Below, piece by piece: positions 20,095 through 28,718 of a stretch of 33,698 bases of DNA. The position numbers were made by a program, and so were the translations under genes. Source of the stretch: Pseudomonadota bacterium (GTDB lineage Bacteria > Pseudomonadota > Gammaproteobacteria > Steroidobacterales > GCA-2729495); NCBI GenBank assembly GCA_963204745.1, contig CAUJHF010000011.1, positions 1 through 33,698 of the forward strand, given 5' to 3'. The notes under the pieces were generated by a model. The model was not told where the DNA came from. It saw only the letters and a list, made by a program, of their open reading frames with translations, and did not search any database. How positions within the stretch are numbered: the first letter of the stretch is position 1; every line of letters starts with the position of its first letter.

Positions 20095-21162
20095 ATGCGC
20101 ATCGTCAAAACCGTGTTCAAACTGCTTGGCGTACTGCTTCTGGTCGGCGTCATCGGTACGCTGTACATACTGAATCGCGGTGGTGTATTTCGCGAGCTCA
20201 AGCCGCATTTCGCCGGACGCTGTGATGCTCTGCCGCTGGATGGCAGCGCCGAAGACATCACGGTCGACCGCGAGCGCGGCTTCGCCTACATCTCCTATAT
20301 GGATCGTGCGGCGCTCATCCGTGGTGAAGCGGTGCAAGGCACCATCATGCGCATCGACCTGAACCGCATGCCGCTGGTCCCTGAGGACGCCCTGCTCGAC
20401 CGCCCCGCACACCTGCGCACCCACGGCCTTAGCCTGTACATCAGCCCGGAAGGCCAACGCAGCCTGTTCGTCATCAACCACCCGGTTCACCGCGGCACGG
20501 AGCCCGAGCTTGTCGAGGTCTTCGACGAAGTCGCACCCGGCCAGTTCCGGCATCGGAAAACATTCCGGAGTCCGTTGTTCAACTCACCGAATGATCTGGC
20601 CGCGGTTGGCCCGCGGCAGTTCTATATTGCCAATGACAAGGTATTGAAGGGCGGACTCGCTGCAGGGCTGCAACAACTCGGTATCGGTGGCTCGCCACTC
20701 ACCTGGTTCGACGGTGAAGAAGCGCGCGTGGTCGTCGATGACATCGCCTCGGGCGGCGGCATCAACGTCTCGGCCGGCGGCGGCACGCTCTACGTCGCCG
20801 AAACATCCGGCCAGCGCATCCGGGTTCTGCAGCGTGATCCGGCCAGCGGAGCCGTCACGGAACTGGCACGAATCGCCGTGCCCACCTCACCCGACAACAT
20901 CGACGTCGCGGCTGACAGCAGCCTGACCGTTGCCGGCCATGCCAACACGATGAAACTGATCATGCATTTCATCAAGGGCACACCAGCTCCGAGCCAGATA
21001 CTGCGCGTCATACCCGACAACGATGGCAAGGCGGCGATCGACGAGATCTATCTGAATGCCGGCGACGGAATTTCGGCCAGCAGCGTCGGCGTAACTTACG
21101 GCAACAAGCTGCTGATCGGTTCGATCACCGACAAGAAGCTGCTGGTGTGCGAACAGGACTGA
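20095..21162 (+). CDS. Paraoxonase/arylesterase-family membrane-anchored propeller
   Basis: A 355-residue protein with one N-terminal membrane helix (about 8-26) and a six-bladed propeller of the PON (paraoxonase) family. Calcium-site and catalytic residues of PON1 have visible counterparts: E53-D54 (SAEDI), H110 (THGLSLY, PON1 H115), N166-D167 (NSPNDLAAVGP, then QFYIANDK), Asn in GGGINVSAG, and Asp-Asn in SPDNIDV. Family members hydrolyse lactones and aryl esters. Being anchored outside the membrane, it could open lactones before uptake. GAGGT seven bases before 20095 supports this start over 20080. It is divergent from the MFS/aldehyde dehydrogenase operon, which may handle its product. Confidence 0.88.
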   Translation: MRIVKTVFKLLGVLLLVGVIGTLYILNRGGVFRELKPHFAGRCDALPLDGSAEDITVDRERGFAYISYMDRAALIRGEAVQGTIMRIDLNRMPLVPEDALLDRPAHLRTHGLSLYISPEGQRSLFVINHPVHRGTEPELVEVFDEVAPGQFRHRKTFRSPLFNSPNDLAAVGPRQFYIANDKVLKGGLAAGLQQLGIGGSPLTWFDGEEARVVVDDIASGGGINVSAGGGTLYVAETSGQRIRVLQRDPASGAVTELARIAVPTSPDNIDVAADSSLTVAGHANTMKLIMHFIKGTPAPSQILRVIPDNDGKAAIDEIYLNAGDGISASSVGVTYGNKLLIGSITDKKLLVCEQD

Positions 21163-21273
21163 GGCGGGAATACAGCCGGCGTGCGGCGGCTTATGTCCAG
21201 TGCAGATTGTCGCGCACATGCAGCAAAGCTAAGATCAGCCGAAACAACCTCATTACCCCAACCGGAGCGTCTG

Positions 21274-21915
21274 ATGTCACTTCGTGGTCTGTTACTGATT
21301 TGCGCCACCCTGATATCACCGGTGCTTCATGCCGCCCCGGTTACCGTTAGTCTCTGGGACACCACCGGCAACGGTACCGCCTTGTGGCCCTTTGGCAATT
21401 TCTCGGTTTCAGGACTTGCCATCACTGGCACCTCAAGACAGGACTGGGGTAATTCAGCCGTGACCGGCTACCTCTACCTGCAGGCCTATGGGTTCAGCGA
21501 TCTGCACGGCGTGAGTTATCCGAATTCATCGATTGGCGAACTGAACATCATGCCGGTCGCAGAAAATGCCGACGGCGTGACGCTCTTTGACTTCGACCTG
21601 GGTTCATGGGCAGGCGCAGACCGGAGCGTGGCGACCAGAATCTACAATGGTGATTATTCGCAGGTACTCACCCAGGGAACAGCCACTGCAGGGGCAGTGA
21701 AGGGGAACTTCGTCGCCAACGTCTTCAGCCCGAACGGGCTGCATATCCAGTTTGCTTCCCCGATCGGCGACCAGAACGCCATCGATAACATCCGGATTGA
21801 GGGTGGTGACCCGCTGGGCATCGGCGCGGTTCCCGCACCCGCAACGGTTTGGCTGCTGGTGACGGGCCTGCTGGGAATCGGGGGCCTTGCCCGCCGACGC
21901 CCAAAGGCGCCCTAG
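21274..21915 (+). CDS. PEP-CTERM exported protein
   Basis: A 213-residue secreted protein. It starts with a signal peptide (LRGLLLICATLISPVLHAAP) and ends with a PEP-CTERM sorting tail: VPAPAT, a hydrophobic helix (VWLLVTGLLGIGGLA) and RRRPKAP. Such proteins are processed by an exosortase and usually decorate the cell surface or extracellular matrix. The body has strand-rich, Gly/Ser/Asn-rich sequence with no named domain. GGAG lies seven bases before ATG 21274; the longer frame from 21181 puts non-signal sequence in front. The exosortase is not in this window. Confidence 0.88.
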   Translation: MSLRGLLLICATLISPVLHAAPVTVSLWDTTGNGTALWPFGNFSVSGLAITGTSRQDWGNSAVTGYLYLQAYGFSDLHGVSYPNSSIGELNIMPVAENADGVTLFDFDLGSWAGADRSVATRIYNGDYSQVLTQGTATAGAVKGNFVANVFSPNGLHIQFASPIGDQNAIDNIRIEGGDPLGIGAVPAPATVWLLVTGLLGIGGLARRRPKAP

Positions 21916-22042
21916 TTTCGTAGCAGCCAGGCTTTCGTGATCATCCCGCCGGCCATAAACGCACGGAGCTGATTCAGGTTCCCGGGCACATCGCCCGATT
22001 CCCACACACCGCACCGGGTTTGCTCATCACCCGCTTTCGACC

Positions 22043-24325
22043 TCATTGCTGACGCAGGTTGTCAGCGAAGAAGCGCATGATTGCCTCGTAGGCGTGCCGG
22101 CCGGTACCGGGCATGCGCAACAATCCGTGCTTGCTCCCCGGATAGACCATGATATCGAAGGGCTTGCCCAGTTCCTGAAGCCGCTGGAACAACGCCGTGC
22201 TGTTGGTGAAGAGTACGTTGTCGTCGGCCATGCCATGAATGACCAGCAGCGGACCCTGCAGGCCAGCCGCGTGGCTCATGACCGTACCCGCTGCATAGCC
22301 CTCGGGATTGTCCAGTGGCGTACCCATGTAGCGCTCGGTGTAGTGCGTGTCATAGCGCTGCCAGCTGGTGACCGGGGCACCGGCGACCGCGGCTGCGAAA
22401 TAGCCGGGTGCCTGCATCGCGCACATCAGCGCCATGTAGCCGCCGTAGCTCCAGCCGAAAACACCGATGCGCGCCGGATCCACGTAAGGCAGCGTGCGCA
22501 GGAACTCGACGCCGCGGACCTGGTCCTCGACCTCTACCGATCCCATCTTCCGGTACAGCGCCGTCTCGAAAGCGACGCCCCGATAGCCGGTGCCCCGGTT
22601 GTCGAGACTGAAAACAATGTAGCCATTCCGGGCCAGTATCTGCCGGAAAAAGCCGCTGTTGCTGCGCGCGGAACTCCCCCAGGCGCGACGCACGATCTGC
22701 GATTCCGGGCCGCCGTACACTTCCACGATCACCGGGTAGCGGCGTCCGGGTTCAAGCACCCGCGGCCTGGTGATCTGGTAATGGAGCGTCTCGCCATTCA
22801 GCGCTTTCAGCGTGCCAAATTCCGTCGGCGCATGCTCATCAAGATACGGTGCATACGGATGCCCGGCCTTCAGCTCGTTTGGCACCATGACGTCGAGGAT
22901 CGTCCCGGTGGCCGAGCGCAGCGTTACAGAGGGAGGCTGCTCCGGGGTCGAAAAGGTGTCGAGAAACACCTGCGCATCCTCCGACATGGTGACCGAGTGC
23001 CAGCCGGCTCCTTCGGTCAAACGTCGTGGACCGGCTTCCGGTTTGTGCATTGACACCGAGTACAGCTGCCGCTCAACGGGCGTGTCCACATTGGCCGTGA
23101 AATAGACCAGCCCGCGCTTCTCATCGACGGCCTTGAGTGCGCGACGACCGCCATCACCAACCACATTCCAGGCTCCGCCGGTCAAGGCGCGAACCAGCGT
23201 ACCGTCATTCTGATAGAGATAGAGGTGTCGGTAGCCTGACCGGCTGGAAGACCAGATGAACTGCGGCGAGTCTTCGAGAAAGGTGAGTTCGTCATTGAGG
23301 CCCACCCAGGCATCGGCCCTTTCGGTCAGCAGTTCACGCGTGGTGCCGCTGGCCGGATCGGCCGCCAGCAGCGTGAGGATCTTCTGATCCCGGCTCTGGC
23401 GCTGAACGGCAATCCTGCTGGCATCTGGAAACCAGTCGACTCGTGCCAGGTAGATATCCGGATCCGCGCCCAGATCGACTTTGACAGGTACCGGATCGGC
23501 AATGTCAGTCACGTACAGCTCGACTAGCGCATTACGGCCGCCCGCCTCCGGGTAGCGCTGGCGGACGACCTCCACGTTGTCGGCCATGATTTCAAAACGC
23601 CTGGTTTCCGCGACCGGCGATTCGTCGACGCGTGTGTAGGCGATACGTTTGTCGTCGGGGGACCACCAGTAACCCGTATAGCGGCCCATTTCCTCCTGGG
23701 CGATGAACTCGGCCATTGCAAAGCTCACAAGGCCACCACCGCCGGTCGTCAGCGCACGCTCGGCGCCACGTTCCAGATCGTAGATGACGAGATTCCGGTT
23801 ACGTATGAAACTCACGTACCGGCCGCGGGGCGAAAAGCTTGCGTCAGTCTCATAGTCGTCGGTGTTGGTTATCCGCCGGACGGCCTTGTCCGGTTCGGCA
23901 CGCAGGTTATAGATATAGATATCGCCACCCAGGGGTACGAGCAACGAGCGGGAATCCCGGGAGAACCGGTATTCGACAATGCCTGAAAATGCTGCCGAAC
24001 GCTGGCGTTCACGCCGCTGGCTCTCTTCGGCCGACAGCCCTGCCGGTTGTGAGGCGAGGACCGCTGAATCAACCAGCAAACGGTGGCGACGGGCCCTGAT
24101 GTCGTACGCCCACAAATCGAGTTGTCCCGCATTACCCGGTTTGCCACGCAGGTAGGCGACCAGCCGCCCATCCGGCGAAATCTGCGGTGCGCGCAACGTC
24201 GCTCCGGACAGGTCTGGTGCGGAGTACAACCGCTCGAGAGTCAGCTTCTCGGCGCGCACACCGCCGCTGACCCCGAGGATCGCCAGGGCAATGAAGGAAA
24301 CACGGCGGAACACGTTGCGCCCCAT
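22043..24325 (-). CDS. Dipeptidyl peptidase IV-type S9 peptidase
   Basis: A 760-residue exported serine peptidase. A signal peptide (VSFIALAILGVSGGVRA) precedes an eight-bladed propeller domain with the substrate-anchoring double Glu (E211-E212 in AEFIAQEEMGRYTGYWW), then the alpha/beta-hydrolase domain with S626 (GWSYGGYM), D701 (HGMADDN) and H733 (GSKHGL). The spacing matches DPP-IV, which removes X-Pro or X-Ala dipeptides from N-termini. Start 24325 has GAGG nine bases upstream and opens directly on the signal peptide; the longer frame is not plausible protein. It is the last gene of a four-gene exported operon with an M14 carboxypeptidase. Confidence 0.94.
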   Translation of the reverse strand: MGRNVFRRVSFIALAILGVSGGVRAEKLTLERLYSAPDLSGATLRAPQISPDGRLVAYLRGKPGNAGQLDLWAYDIRARRHRLLVDSAVLASQPAGLSAEESQRRERQRSAAFSGIVEYRFSRDSRSLLVPLGGDIYIYNLRAEPDKAVRRITNTDDYETDASFSPRGRYVSFIRNRNLVIYDLERGAERALTTGGGGLVSFAMAEFIAQEEMGRYTGYWWSPDDKRIAYTRVDESPVAETRRFEIMADNVEVVRQRYPEAGGRNALVELYVTDIADPVPVKVDLGADPDIYLARVDWFPDASRIAVQRQSRDQKILTLLAADPASGTTRELLTERADAWVGLNDELTFLEDSPQFIWSSSRSGYRHLYLYQNDGTLVRALTGGAWNVVGDGGRRALKAVDEKRGLVYFTANVDTPVERQLYSVSMHKPEAGPRRLTEGAGWHSVTMSEDAQVFLDTFSTPEQPPSVTLRSATGTILDVMVPNELKAGHPYAPYLDEHAPTEFGTLKALNGETLHYQITRPRVLEPGRRYPVIVEVYGGPESQIVRRAWGSSARSNSGFFRQILARNGYIVFSLDNRGTGYRGVAFETALYRKMGSVEVEDQVRGVEFLRTLPYVDPARIGVFGWSYGGYMALMCAMQAPGYFAAAVAGAPVTSWQRYDTHYTERYMGTPLDNPEGYAAGTVMSHAAGLQGPLLVIHGMADDNVLFTNSTALFQRLQELGKPFDIMVYPGSKHGLLRMPGTGRHAYEAIMRFFADNLRQQ

Positions 24326-24392
24326 GGCAGTCGACCTCATGGCAGATGGAAGATCAGGTCTGGCAGCGGAGCACTGGCGCATCCGGCACATG

Positions 24393-26048
24393 TCACGGCA
24401 CCGTGTCGGTGACCAGCCGCACCGCTTCGTGGACCTTGTACACCGGGTACTCCATCGGCTGCGGGATCCATTGAAACGCGATGTAGCGGTCGAAGAAATT
24501 CCAGGTGACCATACCATCGGTACTCTCGGGCTCCAGCAATTGCGCTACCACGTTGGCCAGCGGTTGCGCCATGCTGACGTAGTAACTGCCGGCCGGGAAC
24601 GGCATTTCCTTCCGCGAGTACGTGCCCTCGACTGTGCTCGGGTAGTGCCCCTGGTCGGAGTACTGCGAGCCGGCGAGCTTTGTGACGCTGAATGCTTCCA
24701 CGTTGAGGGTCGCAGGCGAGATGAGTCGCTGCACAATGATTCCATGCTCGCGGAGCTTGCCAATCACGGCCGTGTCCTGCACGGCGATGAGATAACCGCG
24801 CGGCAGCTGTACCGTGCGCTTCGGCACGTATTTCGCAAGATACGGGACGTCCCTGTAAGTGCGCCTGACGTCGGTCGGGCGGACCCGGGGATAGCGGCTG
24901 CCGGTATCGGTCACCTCCATTTCGAATCCCTGAATCGTGAGCTTGCGATCGATGGCAGCGGGCTCGGCGTCGATAACAAAGACATCGCTGGCGGCGGGGT
25001 TCGCACCACGCACGATGGCTCGGCGATCGGCATTGCCGACCAGCGCGACCACCTCGTCACGATGGGTTGCCAGAAAATCCAGGAACGAGCGCATCAGGTC
25101 ATGCGCACCCTTGACCCGGGTCTCGAAGTCCACGTAGGGATACTGTTCGTCGAGCACGGCGAGCCGATTGCGCAGACCGACGTAATTCGAGAGGTAGCGG
25201 GGCTCGGGGCCAAGCGGCACCCAGCCCTGGGCCGGATTTTTCACGTCCTGGAAATCCCCGTGGGGAATCGTTGCCGTGGCATAACGCTCGCGCATCTGTC
25301 GCTCGAGGGCGGGCCACACGGTGCCGGCCATGTAGTCGAAGACAGCAGGATCACCGTTCGGATTGAGGCCCCACACCCAGGTGACAGGCTCCTGATGATA
25401 TGAGCCATTGTGCGTGTGCGCATCAAGAAAGAAGACCGGATCCCAGCGCACCAGTGCCTTCTGGACCAGTCCCTGAACCTCCGGCGTTTCGAGCTTGATG
25501 CCGTCGCGGTTGAGATCGAGATTCTGACCGTTGAATCGCACACCGACCCCGCCTGCCGGACCATTCTGGCTGGCGCGATTCGTGGTACTGATTCGCTCAT
25601 TGCCATCCGCGTTGAAGATCGGCGCGATCAGCACCACGAGCCGGTCCAGGTACTTCGATGCCTCGCCCAATGTCAGCTCGCGCGCCAGCATCAGTGCCGC
25701 CTCCTTGCCTTCAACTTCGCCGGCATGGATATTGGCCTGGAAATACACCACGGCGCGTCTGTCGTAACGCAGATCTGCGGGCGATGCCGGTACCGGGTCG
25801 CCGATAACCAGCAGCGGAATGTCGCGGCCCTCGGTGCTGGTACCGAGGCTCTCCACCCGCACGCGGCCGGTTTGCCGCTGCAGCTCGTGGACAAATGCCA
25901 TCACCTCCGCGTAAGTGGAAGTCGCGGTGTAGCCGCTGGACTCCGCTTTCGTCAGCGGCATATCCGCTGCAACCAGGGGGTTGATCGAGGCAGTCAGCAG
26001 GATGCCAATCGACGCCGAGCGTATGCGTGTCACGAGATGCAGCATCAT
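24393..26048 (-). CDS. M14-family zinc carboxypeptidase, exported
   Basis: A 551-residue metallopeptidase with a signal peptide (about 1-28). Zinc ligands are H108 and E111 (IHAGEVEGKE) and H211 (LDAHTH). The substrate carboxylate motif is present as NLDLNRD (N180-R181). The C-terminal 250 residues are an additional domain that I cannot name. Members cleave C-terminal residues from peptides or cell-wall peptides. An adjacent ATG at 26045 is an equal start option. It lies 27 bp after a TolB-like gene and 67 bp before the DPP-IV gene, so peptides trimmed at both ends is the natural reading of the operon. Confidence 0.92.
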   Translation of the reverse strand: MMLHLVTRIRSASIGILLTASINPLVAADMPLTKAESSGYTATSTYAEVMAFVHELQRQTGRVRVESLGTSTEGRDIPLLVIGDPVPASPADLRYDRRAVVYFQANIHAGEVEGKEAALMLARELTLGEASKYLDRLVVLIAPIFNADGNERISTTNRASQNGPAGGVGVRFNGQNLDLNRDGIKLETPEVQGLVQKALVRWDPVFFLDAHTHNGSYHQEPVTWVWGLNPNGDPAVFDYMAGTVWPALERQMRERYATATIPHGDFQDVKNPAQGWVPLGPEPRYLSNYVGLRNRLAVLDEQYPYVDFETRVKGAHDLMRSFLDFLATHRDEVVALVGNADRRAIVRGANPAASDVFVIDAEPAAIDRKLTIQGFEMEVTDTGSRYPRVRPTDVRRTYRDVPYLAKYVPKRTVQLPRGYLIAVQDTAVIGKLREHGIIVQRLISPATLNVEAFSVTKLAGSQYSDQGHYPSTVEGTYSRKEMPFPAGSYYVSMAQPLANVVAQLLEPESTDGMVTWNFFDRYIAFQWIPQPMEYPVYKVHEAVRLVTDTVP

Positions 26049-26075
26049 TCCCTCATCGCTAGGGCCGCAGGTAAT

Positions 26076-27245
26076 CTATTTCCGGCCCTTGTCGCCGGGT
26101 TTCACGCGCCAGACAGCGAAGTCAGGATCCGGCTTCCAGGCGGCTGGCGGTCTGGCGGTCGGCGGGACGCCCTTGTAGTTCTCCGGGCCGAGGTTCAGCG
26201 ATGAGACATCCATGACATAGGAATACAGGGCATGGCTGCCCGGATCGCTACGGGTAAATACCATCTTCTTGCCGTCCGGAGAGAAGGCCCCCATGCCGTC
26301 CCAACCCGGATTGTAGGTCAGCCGCACCGGGTCGCCGCCGGCCATGTCAGCGAGGAACAGTTCCCAGTTGCCACGCTCGATAATCCGCACAACCAGAAAA
26401 TGCCGCCCGTCTGGCGCCGGGAACGGGGCCCAGTTCGTATCGCTGGTGAAGGTGCGTGGCTGTACATCGCGATCGGGACCGATGATCTTCATTGAGTAGA
26501 TGTTCATCGGCGTCTGCGAACGCGTGCCGTTTTTTCTGTCCAGGTCTGCCAGCCGCTCTTTCTCGCTTTCTTTCCAGGCCCGGAAGATGACTGTCTCGCT
26601 GTCGGGCATGAAATAGGCCTCGCCTTCCTGCCAGTCGCTGGTGAAGGTGAGCTGCGTCTGCTCGGTCCCGTCGGCCTTCATGCGCCAGAGATCGGCATTG
26701 CCGTCGATCTGGCGGCCGAAGACAATCCACTTGCCATCCGGAGAAACTGTCGCCTCGGCGTCGTACCACTGGTTGTTGGTCAGGCGCTGAATGTTTCCCC
26801 CGTCCGGATCCGACGCATAGAGTTCAGCACCCTGCGGGTAGTCATGGTCGTCCGACCAGTTGCCGGGTGGCAGGTCGTCGAGATGATCACGGGTCGAGGT
26901 CCAGAGCAGGCGCTTGCCATCCGGAAAGAACCAGGAGCAGGCATCCTGACCGCGGTCATTGATGCGGCGGATATCCGTGCCCGTATCGGTGAAAGTATAG
27001 GTCAACGCACCACCGACCTTGCCTTTGCCCGGCTGCTGGGCGTCCGGGTCCTTGACCTGGGCGATGAGGTGCACGCCGTCAGGCGCGTAATAGGCCTCGC
27101 CGCTTTCGGGAAGGTTGGGGATCCTGTAGATCGGCAACTCCCGGCTGTCTCTCCCGGCCGATGCAGGCTCCGCAGCGTAAAGGCTGACCGAAACAAGCGT
27201 GCCGGCGGCGACAGTCAGTAACTTCATCAGGGGAATTGCGTGCAT
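26076..27245 (-). CDS. Exported TolB-like beta-propeller protein
   Basis: A 389-residue protein with a signal peptide (LLTVAAGTLVSVSLYAAEP) and repeated PD40/WD40-like blades (VSPDGKWIVFGRQ, FSPDGKKMVFTRS, FPDGKRLLWTSTRD). Such propellers bind proteins or peptides; no catalytic domain is attached. It is about 50% similar by eye to the next gene upstream over the full length (shared NDRGQD, CSWFFPDGKR, LWTSTRD, NYKG motifs), so the two are tandem duplicates. ATG 27245 has GGAG seven bases upstream; ATG 27251 is too close to that site. Confidence 0.85.
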   Translation of the reverse strand: MHAIPLMKLLTVAAGTLVSVSLYAAEPASAGRDSRELPIYRIPNLPESGEAYYAPDGVHLIAQVKDPDAQQPGKGKVGGALTYTFTDTGTDIRRINDRGQDACSWFFPDGKRLLWTSTRDHLDDLPPGNWSDDHDYPQGAELYASDPDGGNIQRLTNNQWYDAEATVSPDGKWIVFGRQIDGNADLWRMKADGTEQTQLTFTSDWQEGEAYFMPDSETVIFRAWKESEKERLADLDRKNGTRSQTPMNIYSMKIIGPDRDVQPRTFTSDTNWAPFPAPDGRHFLVVRIIERGNWELFLADMAGGDPVRLTYNPGWDGMGAFSPDGKKMVFTRSDPGSHALYSYVMDVSSLNLGPENYKGVPPTARPPAAWKPDPDFAVWRVKPGDKGRK

Positions 27246-27280
27246 CAACATCTCCTCAAAAAAGCGGCGCCGTAACCTGA

Positions 27281-28405
27281 CTACTTGCCCGTCGCAGGTG
27301 CCTTCTCTCGTGCCACGGTGAAGTCGGATACCAGCAACGCATTCGCCGGCACCGGTGTCGCCGGAATGCCCTTGTAGTTTTCCGGACCGATATTCAGCGA
27401 TGAAAGATCCATCACGTGGGTGTACAGCCCGCGATGCTCGCTATCCAGCCGGGCGAACAGCATCTTCTTGCCATTGTGGGAAATGGACTTCATGCCATCG
27501 AAACCGGCGTGCCAGGTCAGCCGCACGGATGGTCCACCGGTCAGGTCACCGAGGAACAGCTCGTGGTTGTCCCCGTCAAGGATGGTCGTGTACAGGTAGT
27601 GACGCCCGTCGGGGGTCGGCGCCGGGCCCCAGTACATGCCCCGGTCAAAGGTGCGCTGGGTAAGTTGGGTACCGTCGTGCTTGATGGTGAATACAGTCAT
27701 CGGCGTCGGCTTGACCTTGCCGTACTCGCTCTTGCGCCAGCCCTGGAACATGATGGTTTCGCTGTCCGGCATGTAGATCGGGGCGCCGGGCTCCCAGTCA
27801 TCAGTAAAGGTGATCTGCTGCTCGTCGCTGCCATCCGGACGGATGCGCCACAGGTCCATGTTGCCGTTCATCTGCCGGGCGAAGACGATCCACTTGCCAT
27901 CCGGCGATACCGCCACCTCGGCTTCGTACCACTCGTTGTTCGTCAAGCGAACGATATCCTTGCCATGAAGATCCGAGGTATACAGCTCCGCGCCTTGCGG
28001 GTAATTCTGCGGGTCAGACCAGTCGCCGAGCGGCATGTCCATGCGGTCCCGGGTCGAGGTCCAGAGCACGCGTTTCCCGTCCGGGAAGAACCACGAACAG
28101 CCGTCCTGGCCGCGGTCATTGATCCGCCGATTGAGCTTGCCATCGTCGGTGAAGATGTAGATCAGCGCGTTGTTTCGTTTGCTGCCCGCCGGCTTCTGGG
28201 CATCGGGGTCCTGCGTCTGGACGATCAGGTGGTAATCGTCAGGCCCGTAGTAGGCCTCCGCCGCCGCCGGGATGTCGGGGATGATGCGAACCGGGAATTC
28301 CTTGCTGGTGTCTATCGCAGGTTCACCCTCGGCCCAGGTCGCGGGCGTGAACAGCAGCGAAGCTGCCAGGAGAATAACGGGACGGTACATGAAGGCATTG
28401 CGCAT
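27281..28405 (-). CDS. Exported TolB-like beta-propeller protein, paralogue
   Basis: A 374-residue protein with a signal peptide (YRPVILLAASLLFTPATWAEG) and the same PD40 blades as the downstream neighbour (VSPDGKWIVFARQ, HNGKKMLFARLD, RINDRGQDGCSWFFPDGKRVLW). GGAGAG lies seven bases before the ATG. It is the first gene of the operon continuing with the second propeller, the M14 carboxypeptidase and the DPP-IV peptidase. The two propellers may hold peptide substrates or scaffold the peptidases; this is inference. Confidence 0.85.
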   Translation of the reverse strand: MRNAFMYRPVILLAASLLFTPATWAEGEPAIDTSKEFPVRIIPDIPAAAEAYYGPDDYHLIVQTQDPDAQKPAGSKRNNALIYIFTDDGKLNRRINDRGQDGCSWFFPDGKRVLWTSTRDRMDMPLGDWSDPQNYPQGAELYTSDLHGKDIVRLTNNEWYEAEVAVSPDGKWIVFARQMNGNMDLWRIRPDGSDEQQITFTDDWEPGAPIYMPDSETIMFQGWRKSEYGKVKPTPMTVFTIKHDGTQLTQRTFDRGMYWGPAPTPDGRHYLYTTILDGDNHELFLGDLTGGPSVRLTWHAGFDGMKSISHNGKKMLFARLDSEHRGLYTHVMDLSSLNIGPENYKGIPATPVPANALLVSDFTVAREKAPATGK

Positions 28406-28718
28406 GGTCTGACTCTCCGAAAACTACCGCGTCACCAGCATAGTAACGCGGTTTTTCAGTTCCATGCTGCGGCCAGGCCGCTCGGCTGAATGTGCCCACT
28501 GATGCTCGGGACAGCAAACGCAGACTGATCGTGATGCCAGCCCACGGAGACAAGAACCTCATCGGGACACCCAACCGGTACGAGCACCGGACTGCCGAAT
28601 GGCATGGTGACCGCCGACCGACACACCGGGTCAGCAGAATAATCAGCCCCACTCACCCGATCTGCCCTGCATGGGCTCCTGTGATCAGACAGGTGGAGAT
28701 GCCTGGGTAGCGTCCAGG
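28406..28718. other. Intergenic region upstream of peptidase operon
   Basis: This 313-bp gap separates the fkbM-like gene from the propeller/peptidase operon. Apart from the orphan hairpin at its left end I see no gene; short frames on both strands lack ribosome sites and recognisable protein. It should contain the operon promoter, but no strong -35/-10 pair stood out. Confidence 0.5.
28427..28456 (+). terminator. Orphan rightward terminator-like hairpin
   Basis: CCGCGT (28427-28432) pairs with ACGCGG (28446-28451), extended past one mismatch by two more pairs, and is followed on the plus strand by five T. No rightward gene ends here; it sits 22 bp upstream of the start of a leftward gene. 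Confidence 0.4.

Noticed and set aside
24291-25403. A 370-residue plus-strand frame opposite the M14 gene
   Set aside because: No motif, no ribosome site, and the opposite strand has intact zinc ligands and a signal peptide.
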